Origin: Verrucomicrobiaceae bacterium E54
Lineage (GTDB): Bacteria > Verrucomicrobiota > Verrucomicrobiia > Verrucomicrobiales > Akkermansiaceae
Assembly: GCA_022548915.1 (NCBI GenBank)
Contig: JAKZES010000007.1
Span: 1-64,000 of the forward strand
Length of the DNA stretch: 64,000 nt
Direction: 5' to 3'
The position numbers and the translations under genes are program-made. How positions within the stretch are numbered: position 1 is the stretch's first letter; every line of letters starts with the position of its first letter. The notes under the pieces were generated by a model, which saw only the letters and a list, made by a program, of their open reading frames with translations, made no database searches and was not told the DNA's origin. Shown here piece after piece: positions 8,039 to 15,634 of this stretch.

Positions 8039-8208
8039 CCTTCGCCCAAACCTCGGGCCCGTGCTCCCGATTCGTCGAATCCGATCAACATCGGGCGACA
8101 GCACACCTCGCAATCGTAATCCACCTCACACGGCACCTCTCCGGGGGGAGGCTCGGCGACTTCGAACCACTCGAAGCAGGTCGGGCACTGAACGGGGTGG
8201 CTTTCCAT
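8035..8208 (-). CDS. CPXCG-motif cysteine-rich small protein
   Basis: 57-residue protein starting at the ATG at 8208. It carries CPTC at residues 8-11 and CEVCCRPM at 33-40, the two cysteine clusters of the CPXCG-type cysteine-rich family (Cys_rich_CPXG), which probably bind one zinc or iron. Family members elsewhere are also about 60 residues and conserved in many bacteria, with no known function. The stop overlaps the glycosyltransferase start in ATGATG. The C-terminal 15 residues are arginine/glycine rich and not part of the motif. Confidence 0.8.
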   Translation of the reverse strand: MESHPVQCPTCFEWFEVAEPPPGEVPCEVDYDCEVCCRPMLIGFDESGARARGLGEG

Positions 8209-8259
8209 GAAATGGAGGCTAAACGGCGGTCTTCTCCCGCGCCAGCGACAAGGCCGGGT

Positions 8260-8289
8260 TTGACCTTGCCCTGAATCCGGGTTTAGCTT
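8260..8289 (+). promoter_or_regulatory. Promoter-like TTGACC-N18-TAGCTT
   Basis: TTGACC at 8260-8265 and TAGCTT at 8284-8289, spaced 18 bases. It would give a leader of about 50 bases for the lipoprotein gene at 8346. The same TAGCTT -10 hexamer is seen before rplM and mcsA in this window. Confidence 0.55.
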
Positions 8290-8345
8290 GGCACGAACGT
8301 CGCTTGTCAGCGACTTGCATCGCAGATCCCAACAACACTATTGCC

Positions 8346-8807
8346 ATGAAAATTCGCCACTACGCATTGCTTGCCAGCCTGCCTCTCTTCATCGCCTCCT
8401 GCGGAAAGACCGAAACCACCGAAGTGAAGATCGAAGAAGCCGCCGAAGAGGCTGCCGCCGCTGCTGAAGAAGCCGCTGAAGCTGCCGAGGAAGCCGCCGC
8501 CGCTGCATCCGAAGGCACCGCCGCCGCTGCTGAAGAGGCCACCGAAGCCGCCGAGGAAGCGGCCGAAGAAGCCACCGAAGCGGCTGAAGAAGCGGTCGAA
8601 GCCACCGAAACCGCCGTCGAGGAAGCCGGCGCGGCCGCCGAAGAAGCGGCCGAAGAGGCCACCGAAGCCACGGAGGGCGCCGTCGAAGAAGCGGTTGAAG
8701 ACGCCGGCTCGGCGGTTGAGGAAGCCACCGAGGAGGCAACCGGCGCCGCTGAAGCGGCCGCGGGTGCCGTGCTCGGCGGAGCCGCCGAAGAGCCGACCGA
8801 ACCTTGA
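8346..8807 (+). CDS. Ala/Glu-rich acidic lipoprotein
   Basis: 153 residues. A lipoprotein signal peptide ends in FIASC, with the lipidated cysteine at residue 19. From about residue 28 to the end it consists almost only of Ala and Glu with scattered Thr, Val and Gly in EEAAEEA-type heptad-like runs, so a single long acidic helix or coiled coil is expected. There is no recognisable enzymatic domain. The start is the ATG at 8346, which begins a normal signal peptide; an upstream in-frame start is not supported. It could act as a periplasmic spacer or outer-membrane tether, but unlike Braun's lipoprotein it has no C-terminal lysine. A clear terminator follows, so it is monocistronic. Confidence 0.75.
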   Translation: MKIRHYALLASLPLFIASCGKTETTEVKIEEAAEEAAAAAEEAAEAAEEAAAAASEGTAAAAEEATEAAEEAAEEATEAAEEAVEATETAVEEAGAAAEEAAEEATEATEGAVEEAVEDAGSAVEEATEEATGAAEAAAGAVLGGAAEEPTEP

Positions 8808-8829
8808 TCCGATCCGATTGATTCTCCCG

Positions 8830-8862
8830 CCCCCGGCTCCGACGAGGAGACCGGGGGTTTTT
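8830..8862 (+). terminator. Rho-independent terminator of the Ala/Glu lipoprotein gene
   Basis: The 11-base arm at 8830-8840 (CCCCCGGCTCC) pairs with 8846-8857 across a 5-base loop with one bulged base, followed by five T residues at 8858-8862. Confidence 0.85.
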
Positions 8863-8925
8863 CGTTGGCGACTCGCCGCTTGCAATCATGCCGTTCCCAA
8901 AGGACGATCCTTCGCAGTCGAATCG

Positions 8926-9939
8926 ATGAAGTACTTCAAGTTCCTTCCCATCCTGTTCATCGGAGCACTCGCCGCTGATGCCCAGCAACGCCCGAACAGC
9001 GGCGGGCTGGTCGAGGTCAACCGCATCGCCGCCACCGTCAACGCCCGCCCGATCACCGCCCAGGAGGTCGGGGTCACGCTGGGGCCGGAAGTGGCCCGCC
9101 TGATGGCTGAGTTTCCCCGTCGCGGACCTGAATTCGAGCGGCAGTTGCGCGAGTCGCGCGACCGGATCGTGCAGGAACTGGTCGATCGCGAGCTCATCAT
9201 GAGCGAGTTCCGGAAGCGGGAAAAGAAAGGTGCCCGCCTCGACGACCGACTGGTCGACCGCGAGATCGATCGCCAGGTTCAGGAACTCTACAACGGCGAC
9301 GTGTCGAAGCTGCGCGAGGAACTTGAGAAATCGCGGATGGGCATGGCCCGCTACCGGGAGATGACGCGCGAGAAGATGATCGTTCAGGCGATGCGGCAGG
9401 AGAAATTCAAGGATGCGCCGCCTCCGCTGCCCGGGGAAATCCAGTCCGAATACAACGAGGCCAAGGACGCGCTCCGTGACACCAGCAAGGACCGGCTCGA
9501 CTATCGCAAGATCTTCATTCCCCGGATGGACGCCACCAACCCCCTCGCCACTCCGGAAACGCAGCTTGCGCTGGCGGAGGAACTCGCCAAGGGCCTCCGG
9601 GAGGGCGCTGATTTCGCCGAGTTGGCCAAGCAACACTCGGCCGATGCCTTTGCCGACAATGGCGGGCTCCAGGAGGATGTCGCCCGCCCGGATCTGTCGC
9701 CCGAGTTCGCCGCAATTCTCTTCGACTCGGAAACCGGGAAGATCATCGGCCCCCTCGAGGACCCGGCTGGCTTCACCATCGCCCGGGTCGAATCCATCGA
9801 GAAAGGCCCGGCACCCCCCCTCTCCGAGGTGCGCGATCTGATTGAGCAGCGGGTCCGGGTGAAAAAGACCTCGAAGCGCTACGAGGAATGGATCCAAGGC
9901 CTCCGAAAGAAGGCTCTGATCGACATCAAGATCAAGTGA
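8926..9939 (+). CDS. PpiC-type (parvulin) peptidyl-prolyl isomerase, SurA-like
   Basis: 337 residues with an N-terminal signal peptide (FLPILFIGALAADA). Then comes a SurA-like helical region (VNRIAATVNARPITAQEV ... VDRELIMSEF) and a parvulin domain at about residues 190-300 (RKIFIP ... ADFAELAKQHSAD ... NGGLQED). Predicted periplasmic chaperone/isomerase helping outer-membrane protein folding. The ATG at 8926 is chosen for its signal peptide; the open frame further upstream runs through the terminator. Its stop overlaps the GTG of pdxA in a GTGA junction, so pdxA is coupled to it, the same surA-pdxA linkage known from Escherichia coli. Confidence 0.9.
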   Translation: MKYFKFLPILFIGALAADAQQRPNSGGLVEVNRIAATVNARPITAQEVGVTLGPEVARLMAEFPRRGPEFERQLRESRDRIVQELVDRELIMSEFRKREKKGARLDDRLVDREIDRQVQELYNGDVSKLREELEKSRMGMARYREMTREKMIVQAMRQEKFKDAPPPLPGEIQSEYNEAKDALRDTSKDRLDYRKIFIPRMDATNPLATPETQLALAEELAKGLREGADFAELAKQHSADAFADNGGLQEDVARPDLSPEFAAILFDSETGKIIGPLEDPAGFTIARVESIEKGPAPPLSEVRDLIEQRVRVKKTSKRYEEWIQGLRKKALIDIKIK

Positions 9940-10805
9940 GCCGACCCCGGGTTGCCGTCACGCTGGGCGATCCCGCCGGCATCGGTCCCGAAGTGATCGC
10001 CGCCGCGCTCGAAAGCGGCGCGCTTCCCGGCGACGTGGATTTCATCGTGCTCGGCGACCCCTCCTGCGGCGTGCCCGGCAAGCCCGATGAAGCTTCCGCC
10101 AGGGAGTCGCTGCGGGCGCTCGAGGACGCCGCACAAAAACTGAAGAGCGGCGAGGTGGCCGCAGTCGTGACCGGTCCGGCCTCGAAAAGCGCCCTCGAAC
10201 GCGTTGGTTTCTCCTTCCCCGGGCAGACCGAGTTCTTCGCCGCCGCACTCGGCTGCGACCGCTACGCGATGTGCCTGAGCGGTGACCGGCTCACGGTGGG
10301 CCTTGCCACCATCCACGTGCCCCTGAGCTCGGTGCCGGGGTCGCTGACCCCTCAGGGCATCGTCGAGAGCGGGAGCCTGCTGGCGGAGTTCGTGCGGCGG
10401 CGCACGGGCAGGCGACCCCGCATCGCGGTCGCCGGCCTCAACCCCCACGCCGGCGAAGACGGGCGTTTCGGGCAGGAGGAGTCATTGGTCATCGCGCCGG
10501 CCATCGCGCAGCTTCAGTCGCTCGACATCGCGGACTTCACGGGCCCTGCGGTTCCGGATGCCGTGTTTCGCGAGGCGGTCGGCGGGCGGTTCGACGCGGT
10601 ACTCGCGATGTACCACGACCAGGGACTGATCCCCCTCAAGTTGCTCGATTTCGACACCGCCGTGAATGTCACCCTCGGCCTTTCCAGGCCGCGAACCAGT
10701 CCGGACCACGGGACCGCCTACGACATCGCCGGCAAGGGAATCGCCCGCCACCAGTCGATGCTCCGCGCGATGCAACTCGCCGCCGAACTCGCCTTGAACG
10801 AATGA
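9936..10805 (+). CDS. pdxA: 4-hydroxythreonine-4-phosphate dehydrogenase
   Basis: NAD-dependent enzyme of the DXP-dependent vitamin B6 pathway. 289 residues, shorter than the roughly 330 usual, mostly through a shortened segment after residue 45. Family signatures are intact: GDPAGIGPEV at the start, TGPASKSA, metal histidines in TIHVPL, NPHAGED and MYHDQGL, and SPDHGTAYDIAGKG near the C-terminus. The GTG at 9936 overlaps the parvulin stop. Its own stop overlaps the next start (ATGA). The in-frame ATG at 9888 lies within the parvulin gene and adds a non-conserved tail, so it is rejected. Confidence 0.92.
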   Translation: MSRPRVAVTLGDPAGIGPEVIAAALESGALPGDVDFIVLGDPSCGVPGKPDEASARESLRALEDAAQKLKSGEVAAVVTGPASKSALERVGFSFPGQTEFFAAALGCDRYAMCLSGDRLTVGLATIHVPLSSVPGSLTPQGIVESGSLLAEFVRRRTGRRPRIAVAGLNPHAGEDGRFGQEESLVIAPAIAQLQSLDIADFTGPAVPDAVFREAVGGRFDAVLAMYHDQGLIPLKLLDFDTAVNVTLGLSRPRTSPDHGTAYDIAGKGIARHQSMLRAMQLAAELALNE

Positions 10806-11614
10806 ACGAACTCTACAACACGGCCGCGGAAGTCGTCGCCAAGGCTCTCCGGGGGCTGGGCTTGAGTCCGGCAACCGTGGCCGGCGAGGCTGGCGTGGAG
10901 CTCGAAGCGATGGGTGCCTTTCTCCAAGGACGCGCCGAGCCCGGCACCGCCCGCCCTCTCGCCCTCCCGCTCGGTCTTGATCCGGATGCGCTCGCCTCCT
11001 TCAACGATCCGCCGGCTCCGATCGAGCTGCCCGCCGACATCCGGCGAATCGAACTCCCCTTCGAGGATGAAACGGTCAACGCCTGGTCCATCGATGGCGG
11101 TTCCTCGCTGCTCGTCATCGATGCCGGGTTCGGCCCGGAGGACCTCGCCCGCCGGCTGCCGAAAGACCGGACGGTGGATTTGCTGATCACCCACCCGCAT
11201 CGCGATCACCTCGGGGGTCTCGAAGCGGTCCGGGGCCTGCATCGTTTGCGGGCTCCGGTCGATCTCCGGGAGGCGGTGGTCGTCCAGCCCGGAGATGAGT
11301 TCGAAGCCGCCGGGCGGAGGATCTCCGTCATGGATCTCGCCGGACACCATCCCCAGGCGGTCGGCTACCGGATCGGCGGCTTCGACCATCCCGTGGTGGC
11401 GGTGGGCGACGCGGTCTTCGCCCGTTCGATCGGGGGCTGTCCCGGACCGGATGCCTATCGCCGGGCCCGCGCCACGATCGTCGGCACCCTCGCGGATCTT
11501 CCGGATGAAACGATCCTGCTCACCGGCCACGGGCCGGCGACCACCCTTGGCCGCGAACGCATGGAGAATCCTTTCCTCGCCGTGTGGCTCAGCGGCGGGG
11601 ACGCCGGCCCATGA
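10802..11614 (+). CDS. Metallo-beta-lactamase-fold hydrolase with N-terminal helix-turn-helix-like domain
   Basis: 270 residues. Residues 1-65 look like an XRE-type helical domain (GLGLSPATVAGEAGVELEAMGAFLQG). Residues 75-265 are a metallo-beta-lactamase fold with the metal motif THPHRDHLGG, a later AGHHPQAVGYR, VGDAVFAR, and LTGHGPATT. This layout resembles glyoxalase II-like hydrolases. The start overlaps pdxA (ATGA), so it is the third gene of the parvulin-pdxA operon. Its last 26 bases overlap the convergent SDR gene. Substrate unknown; possibly a thioester or a damaged metabolite. Confidence 0.82.
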   Translation: MNELYNTAAEVVAKALRGLGLSPATVAGEAGVELEAMGAFLQGRAEPGTARPLALPLGLDPDALASFNDPPAPIELPADIRRIELPFEDETVNAWSIDGGSSLLVIDAGFGPEDLARRLPKDRTVDLLITHPHRDHLGGLEAVRGLHRLRAPVDLREAVVVQPGDEFEAAGRRISVMDLAGHHPQAVGYRIGGFDHPVVAVGDAVFARSIGGCPGPDAYRRARATIVGTLADLPDETILLTGHGPATTLGRERMENPFLAVWLSGGDAGP

Positions 11615-12386
11615 GGCCGCGGATCGCCACCATCGGCAGCAGTGAAAGAAGCACCGCCGCACCGGCAATTTTCCAGCCGGGAAAAACGCGGGCCTGATTC
11701 CGTCGAAGCCCGGCAAGGCCATCCGAGACGACCCGGGCACAGTCGACGTAAAATGCTTCGTTGAGCGGTCCCCCTGCGCCGTCCTCACGGCGGGCGACGT
11801 CCCCGAACTCGGTATGCACCGGCCCGGGGCAGAGCGCCGTGACCTGAATCCCGTGCTCCGCCACCTCGAGACGCAATGCCTCGGAGAAGCTGGTCACGTA
11901 GGCCTTGGTCGCCGCATAGACCGCGAAATCCGGAATCGGCAGCAAGGAGGCCAGCGAGCTGACATTCAACACGGCACCGCCCCCGGCCTGGATCATCGCC
12001 GGCAGCACGGCATGGGTCAGCCAGGTGAGCGACTCGACATTCAGCCGGATCATCGCCTCCAGCTTCGGCCAGTCGGCGGTGGCCACCTCGCCATAGTCCC
12101 CCATGCCGGCATTGTTCACCAGCAGGTCGGGAATCAGGCGCTCCTTGGCAAGCCACGCGACCAGGCGGTTGCGATCGCCGGAGTCGATGAGATCGGCGGC
12201 AAAGGTGCTGACTTCCAAACCCGGATGATCCGCGGCCAATGCCGCCGCCATTTTCTCGAGGCGTCCCGCCCTCCGGGCCACCAGCACGAGCCGCCCGCAG
12301 TCCGGCGCAAGCTGGCACGCGAATTCGGCGCCAATCCCCGAGGAAGCCCCGGTGATCAGCGCGCAGCGGTGAAGAATGGCCGACAC
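11589..12386 (-). CDS. SDR-family oxidoreductase with hydrophobic C-terminus
   Basis: 265 residues. TGASSGIG at 13-20 binds NAD(P), NNAGMGDYG follows, and the catalytic tyrosine and lysine sit in YAATKAYV. The C-terminal hydrophobic stretch AGAAVLLSLLPMVAIRGLMG may dock it to the membrane, as in DltE/SadH-like SDRs acting on lipids. Start is GTG at 12386, 4 bases after the DUF6941 stop, indicating one operon. The 3' end overlaps the convergent hydrolase gene by 26 bases. Confidence 0.85.
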   Translation of the reverse strand: MSAILHRCALITGASSGIGAEFACQLAPDCGRLVLVARRAGRLEKMAAALAADHPGLEVSTFAADLIDSGDRNRLVAWLAKERLIPDLLVNNAGMGDYGEVATADWPKLEAMIRLNVESLTWLTHAVLPAMIQAGGGAVLNVSSLASLLPIPDFAVYAATKAYVTSFSEALRLEVAEHGIQVTALCPGPVHTEFGDVARREDGAGGPLNEAFYVDCARVVSDGLAGLRRNQARVFPGWKIAGAAVLLSLLPMVAIRGLMGRRPRR

Positions 12387-12390
12387 CTTC

Positions 12391-12801
12391 TCAGCTCTTC
12401 TGCTCGACGTGAACGATGCGCAGGGGCAGGCGCATCACGAGCTCCCCGTCGTAGCCGATGTCGATCGAGTAGATCCCGGCCTCGGTGAACCGCAGCCCCT
12501 GCAGGTTCATGATCAGGTTGCGGGTCAGGAACGGCGCATCATTGGGAAGCTGGACATCGAATTCCGGCTCGATGGGCATGTTCTTCGGGTCAAGCGGCTC
12601 GCCATCCTCGTTGATGATGTTCACCGACAGCTTGTGGCGGCCGGAGTCCTCCTGGGTGAAGCAAAGGCGCAGGGCAAGGGCGCACATCGGGTGAACCACC
12701 GGGAGAGAGCGAGCGCCGAGGGTGTCGAAGGTGCCGGTCAGCACCAGCTTGCCGTTGTAGTCGGCGGCGTGGTCACAAAGGGATGCAATCTGGATGTCCA
12801 T
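12391..12801 (-). CDS. DUF6941-like conserved hypothetical protein
   Basis: 136-residue soluble protein opening MDIQIASLCDHAADYNGKL and continuing with a beta-rich body ending in MRLPLRIVHV. It resembles the DUF6941 family of unknown function, recalled from its N-terminal pattern of a cysteine-aspartate pair followed by a beta-sandwich. No catalytic motif seen. It sits 107 bases downstream of the PBP2 gene and 4 bases upstream of the SDR. Confidence 0.7.
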   Translation of the reverse strand: MDIQIASLCDHAADYNGKLVLTGTFDTLGARSLPVVHPMCALALRLCFTQEDSGRHKLSVNIINEDGEPLDPKNMPIEPEFDVQLPNDAPFLTRNLIMNLQGLRFTEAGIYSIDIGYDGELVMRLPLRIVHVEQKS

Positions 12802-12908
12802 GGGTCGAAGAGTCGTGTTGGTGTCGGAAGGTCCGGGCGGAAAATGCCTCGGGTGCGGGCTTTGTTTGGGCCTTCAGCGGCGGAAGGTCCAGCGTTGAAA
12901 CCCCCGAA

Positions 12909-14900
12909 TCAGGGTTGCCCCTCAAAGCCCTCCAACTCCGAGGGGTCCACGGGTAGCGCACGAGGCGCCGGATCCACGTCGGGATCGAACTGCTCAAGCT
13001 CGAGGGGGTCGACCGGAATCGCCCGCATCACCCCCTCGGTGGATGCTTCCTCTTCCTCGACTTCGGCGACCACCAGCACCGCCTTCGGCGCCGGCGCGAT
13101 CATCTCCTTGATCTCACTCTTGAAGCTGTTGAAGAAGGCCGGAACCATCGCCCCGGCATTGCGTCCACCGCTCACACGCTGACCGGGCCGGCCTTCATAG
13201 AGCGCGGCAAACGCGAGGCGCGGCTCGTCGGCCGGCAGGAATCCCGCAAACCACGCCACACCCTGCCGCTTGCTTTCCGGACCCCACTGACCGGTGCCCG
13301 TCTTGCCGCAGACCTGGGTCCAACTCAGCCCGGCACTTCTTCCGGTGCCCCCGTCCACGACCTGCCGCATGCCTTCGCGGACGGTTGCGACGGCCTCGGC
13401 GTCGAGCCCCAGCCAGTTCCGCCGCTCCGGCTGGGCGGTGCGGATGACCTGCCCGTAGGAATCCTGAACCTGCATCATCAGGTGCAACTTCGGAAGCGCG
13501 CCCCCATTGGCAATGCCGGCCATGGCCTGGGCCACCTGCAGCGGGGTGGCGAGCACCGCGCCCTGGCCGATCGACCAGTTGGCCGCATCGCCCTCGGTGA
13601 TCGGGCGACCGTAGCGCTTGCGCACCCAGGCGGCGGTCGGCACCAGCCCGGGCTCCTCGCCGATGAGCGGCAGGCCGGTGCTGGTGCCCATGCCCAGCCG
13701 CCGTGCCAGCCCGAGGAACGACCCCGAGCCGACCTTGTTGCCGACCTGGGCGAACCACGGGTTGTTCGACCATTTGATGGCGGGAATGACCGAGAGCGAA
13801 CCGTAGGCCGACTTCGACCAGTTCCACAACTTGTGGTTGCCGTACTGGACGTAGGCCGGGCAGTTGATCGTCGTGTATTCCTCGATCGTGTGGTCGTTGA
13901 GCGCCGCCAGCGCGACGATGGGCTTGAAGCTCGACGCCGGCGGGTAGATTCCCTGGAAGGCCCGCGCGTAGAGAGGCTTGTCCTCATCTTCCCGCAGCTC
14001 GGCATACTCGGTCTGGCTGATGCCCGGAATCCACAGGTTCAGGTCGAAGCTCGGCTTCGAGGCCAGCACCAGCACCTCGCCGGTGGCCACGTCGATCACC
14101 ACGAAAGCCCCGCGATTGGAGTAATCATCCAGCACCTTCTCCGCACGCTTCTGCCAGCGCATGTTGAGCGTCGTCACGACCGCCCCCCCGGCCCTCGGCT
14201 GCCCCTTCTGTTCGCGGAGCAGTTCCTGGCCCTGCTCGTTGAAGAGCAGGTGCAGCGTGGCCGGCGTCCCCCGCAGCTCCTCGTCGTAGATCTTCTCGAA
14301 GCCGGCGCGGCCTTCGCTCATTTCCCACAGGGGCTCATCGGGAAAGATCGGTCCGGTCGGGAGTTTCCCGGCAATGCCGGTGTAGCCGATGATGTGGGCC
14401 GCCAGCGACTTCTCGGGGTAGTAGCGCTCATAGACCGCCCGCAACTCCAGCCCCCGCGTCAGCTTCGACCGGATCGCATCCGCCTCCTCCGCAGTCATCG
14501 GCTCGGTGATGTAATACGGCAGCCAGCGACGATGCCGGTAGTGGTCGAAAAGCGTGTCGTCATCCGGCTCGCGGACGCCTTCATGAAGCAACTTCGCCAT
14601 CTCGATCCGCTCACGCCCCCAGGCGACCACCGACTCGCGGTCCTCGACCTCGAACTGCTCGAACTGGAGAACCAGTTGGTAGGCCACCCGGTTCTGGGCG
14701 AAGGGCTGGCCCTCGCGGTCGATGATCGGCCCCCTCGGCGCGGGGATCTTGAGCGTGATCGTCCGGGCGTTCTTGCGGCCGAAGATCGAAGCATCGTCCG
14801 CCGAGGCCGTGCCGCCATCGCCTTCGGCCGCGACCGGCACACCCTGGGCGCCGGCCATGCAAATGACCGCAGCGGAAGCGAGGAAGATCTGCCGAAGCAT
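12909..14900 (-). CDS. mrdA: Penicillin-binding protein 2-type transpeptidase
   Basis: 663 residues. Peptidoglycan D,D-transpeptidase, class B. A dimerisation domain at about 45-230 contains the RGPIIDREGQPFA motif. The transpeptidase motifs are SSFK with the likely acyl-serine at S323, SNN at 378-380 and KTGTGQ at 533-538. The N-terminus (LRQIFLASAAVICMAGAQG) looks like a secretory signal or short anchor without the usual cytoplasmic tail. After about residue 600 there is an acidic tail with a repeated IPVDPLELE / LPVDPSELE unit. No rodA or mreC is next to it. The ATG at 14900 lies directly behind a promoter-like site. Confidence 0.9.
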   Translation of the reverse strand: MLRQIFLASAAVICMAGAQGVPVAAEGDGGTASADDASIFGRKNARTITLKIPAPRGPIIDREGQPFAQNRVAYQLVLQFEQFEVEDRESVVAWGRERIEMAKLLHEGVREPDDDTLFDHYRHRRWLPYYITEPMTAEEADAIRSKLTRGLELRAVYERYYPEKSLAAHIIGYTGIAGKLPTGPIFPDEPLWEMSEGRAGFEKIYDEELRGTPATLHLLFNEQGQELLREQKGQPRAGGAVVTTLNMRWQKRAEKVLDDYSNRGAFVVIDVATGEVLVLASKPSFDLNLWIPGISQTEYAELREDEDKPLYARAFQGIYPPASSFKPIVALAALNDHTIEEYTTINCPAYVQYGNHKLWNWSKSAYGSLSVIPAIKWSNNPWFAQVGNKVGSGSFLGLARRLGMGTSTGLPLIGEEPGLVPTAAWVRKRYGRPITEGDAANWSIGQGAVLATPLQVAQAMAGIANGGALPKLHLMMQVQDSYGQVIRTAQPERRNWLGLDAEAVATVREGMRQVVDGGTGRSAGLSWTQVCGKTGTGQWGPESKRQGVAWFAGFLPADEPRLAFAALYEGRPGQRVSGGRNAGAMVPAFFNSFKSEIKEMIAPAPKAVLVVAEVEEEEASTEGVMRAIPVDPLELEQFDPDVDPAPRALPVDPSELEGFEGQP

Positions 14901-14905
14901 GGGAA

Positions 14906-14934
14906 AACCTAGTGCGTCCCGGGGCGGGCGGCAA
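14906..14934 (-). promoter_or_regulatory. Promoter-like TTGCCG-N17-TAGGTT, probably leaderless
   Basis: On the minus strand TTGCCG (14934-14929) and TAGGTT (14911-14906) are 17 bases apart. Transcription would start about 7 bases downstream, at or within the ATG at 14900 of the PBP2 gene, leaving no room for a ribosome-binding site. Confidence 0.5.
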
Positions 14935-14937
14935 CGC

Positions 14938-15552
14938 TCAATCCCACATCGGATCCTCCCAATCCGCCGGGTCGGTGCCGATGCTTTCGGCGATCTCCAC
15001 GGGCAGGAAGACCACCTCGCTCGCATCCTCCTCGGTCGCCTGCATCCGGAATCTCAGCATCTTCCGCGCGCGCCCGCCCGGGCCGGCCACCGAGGCATCG
15101 ACCCAGACCTCCAGCCCGCCGTCCTCCTCGGGCTTGACCTTGAGCAATCCGGGAATCGGATAGCGGGCCCGGACCACCCCGGGCTTGTCCTTCAGCGGAC
15201 GGAATTCGGCGACGGCACCCAGTTCACCGGCGGGAAACCACTCGTCGCGACCCGTCTTCAGCGTCCGGGTCCGGATGCGATGGACGGTGAATGATTCGTG
15301 CCTGCCCGCCTCGCCCAGGGCCTCGACCCGCCACTTGAACGGCCCGTCGAGGGTCGCCATGCCGCCACCGACCACCATGGCACTGACCATGAACGAACCC
15401 GGTCGCGATCCCTCGGGGCGAAAGGCCACGCGGACCTCGGCACCGCCCAGCTCGCTGCCGCGGGCCGGACCGGCGTAGGTGTGCTTGGTCGCCTTGAGGC
15501 CGATGCACGACACCAGCGTCAGGGTCGGAGCGATGAGGAGCAGCCATTTCAT
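14938..15552 (-). CDS. Putative lipoprotein of unknown function
   Basis: 204 residues. The signal sequence with lipobox LTLVSC places the lipidated cysteine at residue 16. The rest is a basic, beta-rich, soluble domain with no recognised family. A C-terminal acidic end (DPADWEDPMWD) is notable. It is upstream of and co-directional with the PBP2 gene, with 37 bases between them that hold the PBP2 promoter. It is divergent from the M48 protease gene. Confidence 0.7.
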   Translation of the reverse strand: MKWLLLIAPTLTLVSCIGLKATKHTYAGPARGSELGGAEVRVAFRPEGSRPGSFMVSAMVVGGGMATLDGPFKWRVEALGEAGRHESFTVHRIRTRTLKTGRDEWFPAGELGAVAEFRPLKDKPGVVRARYPIPGLLKVKPEEDGGLEVWVDASVAGPGGRARKMLRFRMQATEEDASEVVFLPVEIAESIGTDPADWEDPMWD

Positions 15553-15634
15553 CCACCCAGCATCCCGTCACCCGACGCGCTTGGCCAGCCCGCACTTGCC
15601 CTGCCGCGCGCCGGGTGCATTCTCACGGCGAACC

